Assembly: GCA_002436065.1 (NCBI GenBank)
Contig: DIXP01000039.1
Location: forward strand, 84,087-134,280
Direction of reading: 5' to 3'
DNA: 50,194 nt
Source of the DNA: Chloroflexi bacterium UBA6077
GTDB taxonomy: Bacteria > Chloroflexota > UBA6077
Shown here: positions 42,681 through 50,028 of the stretch, one piece after another
How positions within the stretch are numbered: the first letter of the stretch is position 1
How the letters are laid out: every line of letters begins with the position of its first letter
The notes under the pieces: model-generated
Told to the model about the DNA's origin: nothing
The model's input: the letters and a program-made list of their open reading frames with translations, nothing else
Database searches by the model: none
Made by a program: the position numbers and the translations under genes

Positions 42681-43338
42681 ATACCTGCTGGTGCGGCATG
42701 CCCTGGCCGAGTCTTCCCACCCCGACGCGCCGCTGACCGCCGAGGGGAGGTATCAGGCGGAGGCGCTCGCGCGTCGGTTTCGCGATTGCCCGTTCCGGGC
42801 CGTCTGGAGCAGCGACATGGCCAGGGCCAGGGAGACTGCCGAGGTAATAGTAGCCGGGCGAGATGAGACTGGGCTGATACAATCACCGGCATTGCGGGAG
42901 ATAGAGATACCAGGTGAGGTGATGGCCACGGGAGTGGCATCGGAGTCCTATGCCTCGTGGGAGCGGGAGGCGGTTGGGCTGCTGGCCGATCGGCTCAGAG
43001 TCTGGCAGGAGGAAGTCGGCGCCGTATTGTCTCGACCCTCACCCCGACCCTCTCCCTCGGGGAGAGGGGGAACTGTGCTCCCTCTCCCCGAGGGAGAGGG
43101 TCGGGGTGAGGGCGCTTCTGGCTGCTCCTTCAGCCCTACCCTCCTTGTCGTCTCGCACGGGGGGCCGCTCCGTGTGCTGATCTGTCTACTGTTGGGACTT
43201 CCGCCCGAAATGCACTGGTCCTTTCACCTGGACCATGCGGGAGTGACCGTAATCGAGCGTGCGGCAGATATGGGGACTATCACGCTGTTGAACGAGCGCT
43301 GTCACCTCGAGCCGCGTGCAGGAGGAGTGAGGGCATGA
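42673..43338 (+). CDS. cobC: Histidine phosphatase (alpha-ribazole phosphatase-like) with repeat insertion
   Basis: A phosphoglycerate-mutase-superfamily phosphatase, probably the alpha-ribazole 5'-phosphate phosphatase. In 221 residues it has the catalytic YLLVRHALAES (RHA where RHG is usual), VWSSDMARARETAEVI, and the second histidine in LLVVSHGGPLRVL. Between these, residues of about 122-147 (RPSPRPSPSGRGG...LPLPEGEGRGEGA) are encoded by a 77-bp perfect palindromic element. The frame stays open and both catalytic motifs survive. It overlaps cobD by 8 nt and cobQ by 4 nt. Confidence 0.88.
   Translation: MLRYLLVRHALAESSHPDAPLTAEGRYQAEALARRFRDCPFRAVWSSDMARARETAEVIVAGRDETGLIQSPALREIEIPGEVMATGVASESYASWEREAVGLLADRLRVWQEEVGAVLSRPSPRPSPSGRGGTVLPLPEGEGRGEGASGCSFSPTLLVVSHGGPLRVLICLLLGLPPEMHWSFHLDHAGVTVIERAADMGTITLLNERCHLEPRAGGVRA
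43036..43112. repeat. Perfect 77-bp palindromic element within cobC
   Basis: Two exact 33-bp inverted arms separated by 11 nt (43069-43079). Each arm contains CCCTCACCCCGACCCTC or its complement, a sequence type known as a dispersed repeat in many GC-rich genomes. Its RNA would form a very stable hairpin inside the cobC coding region. Confidence 0.9.
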
Positions 43339-44894
43339 CCGCGAGGGTGCTGATGGTGCAGGGGACTGGTTCCTCTGCAGGAAAGAGCCTGCTGGTGGCA
43401 GGCTTATGCCGGCTGTTCCGCAGAGAGGGGTACCGTGTGGCCCCCTTCAAGGCTCAGAACATGGCCCTGAACTCCGCCGCGACTCTGGATGGGCGGGAAA
43501 TCGGCCGTGCCCAGGCGGTCCAGGCCGAGGCGGCGGGCATAGACCCCACGGTGGAAATGAACCCCATCCTCCTCAAGCCGGAGGAGGATAGCAGGTGCCA
43601 GGTGGTGGTGTTGGGCACCCCCAGGGAGACGTTGCGGGCGCGGGACTACTATCGCAGGAAGGGAGAGCTGTGGGAGGCGGTTACCTCCTCGCTGGCGAGC
43701 CTGCGGGAGCGCTACGACCTCGTATTGATAGAGGGGGCCGGCAGTCCGGCCGAAGTGAACCTGAGAGACAACGACATAGTCAACATGCGGGTAGCGCTGC
43801 ATGCAGAGGCTCCGGTGCTGCTGGTGGGGGATATCGACCGGGGTGGGGTCTTCGCTTCCCTGGTGGGGACTCTGGATCTGCTGCAACCGCGGGAGCGAGC
43901 GCTGGTGAAAGGGCTTGTGATCAACAAGTTCCGGGGCGATGTTTCCCTGCTGGAGCCAGGACTCCGCTTCGTGGAGGAGCGCTCCGGCGTTCACGTGCTG
44001 GGTGTGGTTCCCTACCTTCGCGACCTGCTCATCTCAGATGAGGACTCTGTGGTGCTGGAGGGGGTGCGGCCGGGCTCGGGGCTGCTGGACGTGGCAGTGT
44101 TGCGGCTACCACGCATCGCCAACTTCGACGACTTCGACCTGCTGGAGGCCGAGCCCGCCGTCGGGCTGCGCTACGTTGCCGATCCCCTCAAGCTCGGCCG
44201 GCCGGACCTGCTGATCATCCCTGGCAGCAAGAGCACGGTGGCGGACCTGGACTTCTTACGCGAGTCCGGACTGGCCAGGGCGGTGCTTGCCCTGGTTGGC
44301 AGTGGCACCCCCGTACTCGGCATCTGCGGCGGCTATCAGATGCTGGGGAACAGGATACTCGACCCCGAGGGGGTGGAATCGGGGCAGGTTGAGACTGCAG
44401 GGTTGGGTTTGTTGCCCGCGACTACCACCTTCGCCGCCGGCAAGCGTACAACCAGGGTTGCGGCGCGGGTGTTGGCCGGGGATGGGCCCTTTGCGATGGC
44501 GCGAGGGGAGGAGATAGGGGCCTATGAGATCCACATGGGGACGACTACTCACAAAGGCGAGCCACTCTTCCATCTCGCGGAGGATGAGCAGCCGGGAGCG
44601 CGGGCGGCCCGCCCGCAAGGGACTGCAGACGGGCGGACGGAGCGAACTCCCAGTCTGGATGGCTGCCTGTGCTCCAGAGGACTGGTCATGGGCACATATC
44701 TGCATGGACTGTTCGAGAACCGATGCCTCCGGAGGTCGCTTGTACAGTGGCTGGCCGATAGGCGCGGCGTGTCGATCCCCGATGGGGATGCGCCGACTCT
44801 CAGCCGCGATGCCGAGTACGACCGTCTAGCCGACTGCCTCCGCGGCAACTTGGACGTGGGCAGGCTGTATCAGATCATCGGACTGCGGGGTTAG
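43335..44894 (+). CDS. cobQ: Cobyric acid synthase
   Basis: Amidates four carboxyl groups of adenosylcobyrinic acid a,c-diamide using glutamine. The 519-residue product has the ATPase half (MVQGTGSSAGKSLLVAGLCR, YRVAPFKAQNMALNS, VLIEGAGSPAEVNLR) and the amidotransferase half (IIPGSKSTVADLDFL, catalytic Cys in GTPVLGICGGYQMLG, His in MGTYLHGLFEN). A degenerate palindrome in the amidotransferase half encodes about 20 extra residues (EQPGARAARPQGTADGRTER), in a loop before the catalytic His. Starts in ATGA overlap with cobC. Confidence 0.95.
   Translation: MTARVLMVQGTGSSAGKSLLVAGLCRLFRREGYRVAPFKAQNMALNSAATLDGREIGRAQAVQAEAAGIDPTVEMNPILLKPEEDSRCQVVVLGTPRETLRARDYYRRKGELWEAVTSSLASLRERYDLVLIEGAGSPAEVNLRDNDIVNMRVALHAEAPVLLVGDIDRGGVFASLVGTLDLLQPRERALVKGLVINKFRGDVSLLEPGLRFVEERSGVHVLGVVPYLRDLLISDEDSVVLEGVRPGSGLLDVAVLRLPRIANFDDFDLLEAEPAVGLRYVADPLKLGRPDLLIIPGSKSTVADLDFLRESGLARAVLALVGSGTPVLGICGGYQMLGNRILDPEGVESGQVETAGLGLLPATTTFAAGKRTTRVAARVLAGDGPFAMARGEEIGAYEIHMGTTTHKGEPLFHLAEDEQPGARAARPQGTADGRTERTPSLDGCLCSRGLVMGTYLHGLFENRCLRRSLVQWLADRRGVSIPDGDAPTLSRDAEYDRLADCLRGNLDVGRLYQIIGLRG
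44593..44652. repeat. Imperfect palindromic repeat inserted in cobQ
   Basis: GGGAGCGCGGGCGGCCCGCCCGC on the left (perfect part GGGCGG/CCGCCC) and GGGCGGACGGAGCG then CTCCC on the right give imperfect inverted ends. The left end shares GGGAGCGCGGGC with the element at 48048. It adds a peptide segment without a frameshift. Confidence 0.7.
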
Positions 44895-44897
44895 GCC

Positions 44898-45527
44898 ATG
44901 GGCAATATCACCCTGATAATGGGGGGCGCTCGCAGCGGCAAGAGTAGCCTGGCCGAGAGGATGGCGAGGGACAGCCGTGGAGGGGTCGCTTTCATCGCCA
45001 CGGCCGAGGCCCACGACGAAGAAATGCGGCACAGGATCGCGGCCCACCAGGCGTCAAGGCCTGCGGAGTGGCGAACCATCGAGGAGCCGCTGGATCTGGT
45101 TGGGGCCGTCCAGGACGCATCGAGAGACAGTCGTGTGGTCGTGGTGGATTGCCTCACCATCTGGGTATCCAACCACCTCTGCCGCCTGCCGGCACAAGAT
45201 CGGCCTGACGATGTAGGGAGCGGCACAGCCGCCGGCCCCGGTCCGGAGAGTGACGCCGAGTGGCCCATCATGGTGGATAGGCTCGCCAGGGATCTGGAAG
45301 CCCAGGTGACAGGCCTGGTGAGCGCAGCTAAGTCGGCGGATCTCACTCTCCTGCTGGTTTCCAACGAGGTTGGCCTTGGCCTGGTGCCGCCCAATGCCCT
45401 CAGCAGGGCCTACCGCGATCTACTGGGCGGGTTGAACCGGCGGATAGCGTTGGAGGCCGACCAGGTACTGCTGATGGTGGCGGGAATACCGGTAGACGTG
45501 AAACGGTTGGCAAGGGAGCAGGCATGA
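44898..45527 (+). CDS. cobU: Adenosylcobinamide kinase / adenosylcobinamide-phosphate guanylyltransferase
   Basis: Phosphorylates adenosylcobinamide and transfers GMP to it. The 209-residue product has the P-loop ITLIMGGARSGKSSLAERMA, FIATAEAHDEEMRHRIAAHQASRP with the GMP-accepting His, VVVDCLTIWVSN, and SNEVGLGLVPPNALSRAYRDLLG. About 15 residues of Gly/Pro-rich sequence (RPDDVGSGTAAGPGPES) lie in the middle loop. It lies 3 nt after cobQ. Confidence 0.96.
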   Translation: MGNITLIMGGARSGKSSLAERMARDSRGGVAFIATAEAHDEEMRHRIAAHQASRPAEWRTIEEPLDLVGAVQDASRDSRVVVVDCLTIWVSNHLCRLPAQDRPDDVGSGTAAGPGPESDAEWPIMVDRLARDLEAQVTGLVSAAKSADLTLLLVSNEVGLGLVPPNALSRAYRDLLGGLNRRIALEADQVLLMVAGIPVDVKRLAREQA

Positions 45528-46462
45528 CTATCAGGGGATCGGGGATGGCCGAAGTGCAGGTCCCTTGCACCTGTGGCGAGTTGGTGCAGGGGATGATGGC
45601 GGGTATGCCCTTCCTGGTCTCCTGTCCTATAGACAGATACAGCCTCGTCCGGGTGACCCTGGGGGATAGCCCTGCCAGGGGAACGCCCTCGTCCTCTAAA
45701 GCCCATCGAGCCGCTGCCTCCACTCTGGCGCTGTTGGGATGCGCCGACGTGCCGTTCCGGCTGGAGGTCTCCTGCTCCCTTCCTCCCTGCAAGGGGTTCG
45801 GCTCCAGCACGGCCGACGTAGTGGGTGCCATCGCTGCCGCTTCCGAGGCCGCAGGTTGTAGCCTGCACCCCGAGGCGATGGCCCGACTGGCGGTGACGGT
45901 GGAGCCTAGTGACGGGACCATGTTCCCCGGCCTGGCCCTGTTTGACCATCGCGGTGGCAGTCGCTGGGAGAAGCTGGGCAGTACTCCTCCACTGTGGGTG
46001 GTAGCGCTGGATTTCGACGGAGCGGTGGACACCGTCGACTTCAACGCCCGCCTCGACCTGAAGGGGGTTGGGTCGCTGGAAGCAGAGCATGGCCGTGCCA
46101 TGGAACTGCTGCGCGCCGGATTGCGGCAACGTCGGTGGGGACTGGTCGGCGAGGCTGCCATTCTCAGTGCAAGGGCGAATCAACAGCTTCTTTTCAAGCC
46201 GCAGTTGGAGTCGGTGATCGCTCTCGGTCGCGACTTCCACGCCCTCGGCGTCTGCGCTGCCCACAGCGGGACCGCCCTGGGGGTGCTCTTCGCGCCCGAG
46301 GATGAGGGCCGGGCTCGCGGGCTCGAGAAGGAGGCCCAGCAGGATATCCCCGGGCTGCTGGAAGCATGGACTACCCGGATGGTTGACGGCGGGGTGAGAG
46401 TTCTTGTACCATCTCGCCTGGAAACAGGAATAGCCTCTGGGTGCCCCTTCGGGGGAGAATAG
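45524..46462 (+). CDS. pduX: L-threonine kinase (GHMP family)
   Basis: Phosphorylates L-threonine, feeding CobD with threonine phosphate. The 312-residue product has the PduX-type start VPCTCGELVQGMMAG and the GHMP ATP loop LPPCKGFGSSTADVVGAIAAA, with HSGTALGVLF at the C-terminus. It overlaps cobU in ATGA. Its final codons (GCPFGGE and the TAG) lie inside the cobalamin riboswitch aptamer, so the same bases serve both coding and RNA folding. Confidence 0.9.
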   Translation: MTIRGSGMAEVQVPCTCGELVQGMMAGMPFLVSCPIDRYSLVRVTLGDSPARGTPSSSKAHRAAASTLALLGCADVPFRLEVSCSLPPCKGFGSSTADVVGAIAAASEAAGCSLHPEAMARLAVTVEPSDGTMFPGLALFDHRGGSRWEKLGSTPPLWVVALDFDGAVDTVDFNARLDLKGVGSLEAEHGRAMELLRAGLRQRRWGLVGEAAILSARANQQLLFKPQLESVIALGRDFHALGVCAAHSGTALGVLFAPEDEGRARGLEKEAQQDIPGLLEAWTTRMVDGGVRVLVPSRLETGIASGCPFGGE

Positions 46463-46656
46463 GGAAGCCGGTGAGAATCCGGCGCGGGCCCGCCACTGTG
46501 AGTGGGGAGCGACCCCGCCTGTAGCCACTGCCCTTGGTCACGCGATTCGTCCTGGGCTTGCAGAAGATGGTTCGATAGCCCCGGTTCTCAAGACAGATCG
46601 TGTTAGGGTGGGAAGGCGCGGGGAAGCGACGATCCACGAGCCAGGAGACCTGCCTA
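46436..46656 (+). promoter_or_regulatory. Cobalamin riboswitch upstream of cobT
   Basis: The aptamer is recognised by GGTGCCCCTTCGGGGGAGAA then AGGGAAGCCGGTGAGAATCC, GCGGGCCCGCCACTGTGA, a second GCCACTG, GGGAAGGCGCGGGGAAGCGA, and the B12 box AGCCAGGAGACCTGCC at 46639-46654. It binds adenosyl- or other cobalamins. The 5' part overlaps the end of pduX. A terminator follows, so ligand binding probably turns cobT off. Confidence 0.93.
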
Positions 46657-46710
46657 GACGCACTCGACTGCGCGCTCGAGGCTTGGCGCCGCTGTGGACT
46701 CGCATGTCCT

Positions 46711-46748
46711 GGCCCCTCGATCGGCATGTGCCGGTTGAGGGGCCTTTT
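46711..46748 (+). terminator. Intrinsic terminator, riboswitch expression platform
   Basis: GGCCCCTC/GAGGGGCC stem with an inner CGGC/GCCG, followed by TTTT, 86 nt before cobT. It lies 54 nt after the B12 box. Confidence 0.85.
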
Positions 46749-46833
46749 GCATGCCCGCTGAAGCACCGATTGTCGCCCAGGAGGCCGCCAGCCCTGTCTC
46801 CAGCCTATCGAAAGTTGACATAAGGAGTGGGCA

Positions 46834-47889
46834 ATGGGATCTATCCGACGCATTATCGAGTCCATCGGACCTCTGGACGAGGCTGCCATGCGTGCGGCCG
46901 CCGATCGCCAGGATCAGTTGACCAAGCCGCGGGGAAGCCTTGGGCGGCTGGAGGAGTTGGCTGTGCAGATCGCAGGCATTACTGGGAAGGCGCGGCCCAG
47001 GCTGCCCAGGAAGGCCGTGGTGGTCATGGCTGGGGACCACGGTGTCTGCGCCGAGGGGGTCTCGGCCTACCCGCAGGATGTGACCCCACAGATGGTGCTC
47101 AACTTCTTGGCAGGGGGTGCGGCCATCAATGTCCTGAGTCGTCGGGCCGGAGCCAGGGTTGTGGTGGTGGACGTAGGGGTGGCCTCTGAACTCCCAGAGA
47201 AGGAGGGGTTGCTTCGGCGGAAGGTGGCTCCGGGCACGGCGAACCTTGCCGTCGGGCCGGCCATGAGCCGGGCGCAGGCCGAAGAGGCGATCCTGGTAGG
47301 CATCGAGGCGGTGGAGGCTGAGGTGGCGAAGGGGTTGGACCTGGTCGCCACGGGAGACATGGGCATTGGGAATACGACGCCTTCCTCCGCCCTGGTGGCC
47401 GTCCTGGCGGGGGAACCGGTGGCAGAGGTGGTCGGCAGAGGCACCGGCCTCGATGACGCGGGGTTGGAGCGAAAGATCCGGGTCATCGAGCGAGGGATCA
47501 GGGTGAACCGGCCCGACCCGTCGGACCCAATCGGTGTGCTGGCGAAGCTGGGTGGGCTGGAGATCGCTGGATTGGTGGGGGTGATCCTCGCAGGGGCTGG
47601 CCATCGATTGCCTGTGGTGGTTGACGGTTTCATTTCCGGGGCAGCTGCGCTGGTGGCGGCTCGGATCTGCCCACAGGCGAGGGAGTACCTGGTGCCCTCC
47701 CACCAGTCGGTAGAGGCCGGCCATCGCGCGGTACTTCGTGCCCTTGGGCTCCGTCCACTGCTCAACATGGACATGCGCCTTGGCGAAGGGACGGGCTCGG
47801 CGGTGGCGATGCATCTGATCGACGACGCCCTGGCCATCCAGGACGAGATGGCCACATTCGCGGAGGCAGGGGTTAGCGACAAGGATTAG
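46834..47889 (+). CDS. cobT: Nicotinate-nucleotide-dimethylbenzimidazole phosphoribosyltransferase
   Basis: Activates the lower-ligand base by moving ribose phosphate from nicotinate mononucleotide. The 351-residue product has LTKPRGSLGRLEELAVQIAG, VVMAGDHGVCAEGVSAYP, ATGDMGIGNTTPSSALV, VVVDGFISGAAALVAARI and the catalytic Glu in MDMRLGEGTGSAVAMHLI. A TAAGGAG ribosome site precedes the ATG. It is placed under the cobalamin riboswitch, separately from the upstream cob genes, or as their regulated distal gene. Confidence 0.96.
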   Translation: MGSIRRIIESIGPLDEAAMRAAADRQDQLTKPRGSLGRLEELAVQIAGITGKARPRLPRKAVVVMAGDHGVCAEGVSAYPQDVTPQMVLNFLAGGAAINVLSRRAGARVVVVDVGVASELPEKEGLLRRKVAPGTANLAVGPAMSRAQAEEAILVGIEAVEAEVAKGLDLVATGDMGIGNTTPSSALVAVLAGEPVAEVVGRGTGLDDAGLERKIRVIERGIRVNRPDPSDPIGVLAKLGGLEIAGLVGVILAGAGHRLPVVVDGFISGAAALVAARICPQAREYLVPSHQSVEAGHRAVLRALGLRPLLNMDMRLGEGTGSAVAMHLIDDALAIQDEMATFAEAGVSDKD

Positions 47890-47916
47890 CGCCGGGCTCT
47901 CCAGTGGTTGAACGTG

Positions 47917-47949
47917 AGGCCGCCGTGGTCATCGAGACCACGGCGGCCT
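47917..47949. terminator. Stable hairpin after cobT
   Basis: A 14-bp perfect stem (AGGCCGCCGTGGTC and its complement) with ATCGA loop, 28 nt after cobT. There is no T-tract on the plus strand, so it may be a transcript-end stabiliser or Rho-associated rather than a classical intrinsic terminator. Confidence 0.55.
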
Positions 47950-48047
47950 GGTGCTCAGCGAGCATGGCGATACCCATCACGTCCGCTCTGCCTGAGTGCT
48001 ACTGCTCAGCCAAACTGGTTCTGATTGGTCGCCGGAGGCGATCCAAT

Positions 48048-48154
48048 GCTGGGAGCGCGGGCCGCTGGCCCGCCCGTCCTGTAGGCAAGGGGCTCGTCCC
48101 CTTTCACCCGTCCTGTCCGCCCCTCCTCGCGGGCCAGCGGCCCGCGCTCCCAGC
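48048..48154. repeat. 107-bp element with perfect 26-bp inverted ends
   Basis: The ends begin GCTGGGAGCGCGGGCCGC and are exact reverse complements over 26 bp. About 55 nt of non-coding sequence separates them. The end sequence is related to the shorter copies in the membrane-protein gene (22897) and cobQ (44593), so this may be the fullest copy of a small mobile palindrome family. Confidence 0.85.
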
Positions 48155-48196
48155 AGGCGGCTCCCGGCCGCCTACCAGATGTACTATGCCGCAGCA

Positions 48197-49387
48197 CTAA
48201 GGCGTTGCCAGCTGCAGCTGTAGATCGTCCACGTAGGCTGTTGCCCGCATAACGTCCGCCTTGATCTGCACCCTCAGCTTCGACGTGTAAGTGGGGGTCG
48301 TGACCTTATTGCTCATCTCTACCCAGCCTGAGGTTGGCTGGCTGTGAATCGCCTGGTCCAGGGTGGCCAACGGCTGGCCCTGATCGTTCAGTGGTATCAG
48401 GGTGATGGAGAGCCTGAACCAGCCGCCAGAGCTGGGGATGTTGACCCGCCCGGTAAACTGGTAGTTCTCGTGCTGCGAGGCAGCTACTTCCTGCGTGACT
48501 GTGAAGGACTTCAGCGAGGGCCGGAAGATGGCTACTCTATTTCCTTCAGGGACGTCGGCCTGGCCGGTCGCCAGGCCGAATTCGCTGTCATGGATGGAAA
48601 CCGTCCAAGCGTCGGGGATGCTGTCGCTGTTGGCGTCCTGCTCGAAGCTACCGTTCACGATCTGGTTCCCGGTGGGCCTGGGCTTCGGTGGGCTATCCAC
48701 TGGGGGCTGTATCGCAGGAAGTGTCTTGGCCGAGACAATCGTGGCCACTGGCTGCTGTTCCTCTTCGGTTTGAACAGGGTTGGAGGCTTTCGGTGATATC
48801 GACGCGACCGCAACGGCGGGTAGGGCGGTGCCGGCTGAGGTCACCGCGTCGTCGGGGATTGGTTCCCACCCCATGCTGACTAAGGCGTTGCCCCAGTTCT
48901 CGTAGTACTCGACCTTGAGCTTGTGCTTTCCCTCGGAGACCTTGACATCTACTGATTGACTCAGATTTCGGCTGTCGAACCAGTGATCCAACTGCAGGAT
49001 GTCGTCGATGTAGAGCCGGAACCCATCATCGCTCCTCACGTTGAAGCGATAACCCCCCTTGGTGAAGTGGGCAACCCTGGTCCAGCGGATGGAGAACCGA
49101 TCTACTGGAATGCTAGGGTCAGGCGAATCTCTGCCCCAGTCGAAATCGATGTTGGCATCCTCGCGGATCATGGCGGGTCGGGTCTGGGGTGTGGTACCAA
49201 GCCGGGGGTCCATACCCTGTTGGGGATAGAAGGCGAAGTACTCACCTTGCCAGTAGTCGGTGGCGGGGTCTGTGATCTCTGTGCTGGCCGGTGCGAATCG
49301 CCATGCCAGAACCACAATTAGCAGGAGGACAAGAGGGGCTACTCCCAGGACCATGGTCCGTCTGCTTCCGATCGACGGTGCTGTCAT
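48197..49387 (-). CDS. Exported PA14-domain protein
   Basis: A 396-residue surface or secreted protein. It has an N-terminal membrane anchor or signal (MVLGVAPLVLLLIVVLAWRF), a PA14 beta-barrel (YWQGEYFAFYPQQG, FSIRWTRVAHFTKGGYRFNVRSDDG, LYIDDILQLDHWFD, KLKVEYYENWGNALVSMGW), a Pro/Ser/Thr-rich linker, and a second beta-sandwich that begins IVNGSFEQDANSDSIPDAW, like a carbohydrate-binding module of the CBM4/9 type. The ATG at 49387 follows GGGGGTG; the frame is open to 49456. Likely a glycan-binding protein at the cell surface. Confidence 0.85.
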   Translation of the reverse strand: MTAPSIGSRRTMVLGVAPLVLLLIVVLAWRFAPASTEITDPATDYWQGEYFAFYPQQGMDPRLGTTPQTRPAMIREDANIDFDWGRDSPDPSIPVDRFSIRWTRVAHFTKGGYRFNVRSDDGFRLYIDDILQLDHWFDSRNLSQSVDVKVSEGKHKLKVEYYENWGNALVSMGWEPIPDDAVTSAGTALPAVAVASISPKASNPVQTEEEQQPVATIVSAKTLPAIQPPVDSPPKPRPTGNQIVNGSFEQDANSDSIPDAWTVSIHDSEFGLATGQADVPEGNRVAIFRPSLKSFTVTQEVAASQHENYQFTGRVNIPSSGGWFRLSITLIPLNDQGQPLATLDQAIHSQPTSGWVEMSNKVTTPTYTSKLRVQIKADVMRATAYVDDLQLQLATP

Positions 49388-49545
49388 CTTTAGCACCCCC
49401 TTTAGAGTTGCTGTTCGTGCTCCGATAATAAAGGGGGGCGAGGGAAGGGTCACCAAAGAACTGTCAGAAAGGGGTGGTGCGGGTGCGTGGAGATTATGAG
49501 AATATGGTCAGGGTGGGAACGGTTGATCTGCTCCCTCAGCCTCGG

Positions 49546-50028
49546 CTACTTCTGAGCCAACTGCCTTCTGAGTTGGCGAACCTTCTCCTCGGCGACTGCA
49601 CGGTTCTGCTGGGTGCGAGTCACCCTCCGCACCTCTCTGTAGGCGTCGATGGCCTTGGACAGGTCGCCTCTTTGCTCGTGGGCGACGGCCAGCACCATGT
49701 GGACCAGCTCTTCTCGCGGCTTCATCTGGGCGGCTCTCTCCAGGTACACCAAGGCCTCGTCGGTTTGCCCTCCCTGCAGAAGGGCGTTGCCCAACGCCGC
49801 GTGGGAGCGCCAGTCCTTAGGGGCTTCGTTGCACAGCTTGCGATATTCGGCCAATGACTCCGCTTGCTTTCCCTGGTGAGCTTGGATCTTAGCTACCGCA
49901 ATCCGTGTCTCCAGGTCCTCCGGGTCAAGGCGGTGGGCTCTCCGCATCTCCTTCAGGGCTAAGGAGTAGCGTTTCTGGCCCATGTAGGCGGCGCCCAGGT
50001 TGTGGTGGTATGCCGCGGTGTTGGGCAT
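49546..50028 (-). CDS. TPR-repeat protein, start uncertain
   Basis: A protein of at least 160 residues with three or four tetratricopeptide repeats, for example AAYHHNLGAAYMGQKRYSLALKEM, RSHAALGNALLQGGQTDEALVYLERA and VHMVLAVAHEQRGDLSKAIDAYREV. The first in-frame ATG is at 50028, with no good ribosome site. Codons upstream to the stop at 50073 still encode TPR-like sequence (GWLDRILGRDVNPEHKRAEA), with no ATG, GTG or TTG. The true start may be hidden by a frameshift near 50070 or use a rare codon. Probably a scaffold; function unknown. Confidence 0.75.
   Translation of the reverse strand: MPNTAAYHHNLGAAYMGQKRYSLALKEMRRAHRLDPEDLETRIAVAKIQAHQGKQAESLAEYRKLCNEAPKDWRSHAALGNALLQGGQTDEALVYLERAAQMKPREELVHMVLAVAHEQRGDLSKAIDAYREVRRVTRTQQNRAVAEEKVRQLRRQLAQK

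Larger units (their letters stand above)
47890..48196. other. Intergenic region between cobT and the convergent PA14 gene
   Basis: About 300 nt with no supportable gene. It holds the hairpin at 47917 and the repeat at 48048-48154. Confidence 0.7.

Noticed and set aside
43036..43112. Rho-independent terminator inside cobC
   Set aside because: Very long perfect stem without a T-tract, and located between catalytic motifs of one open frame.
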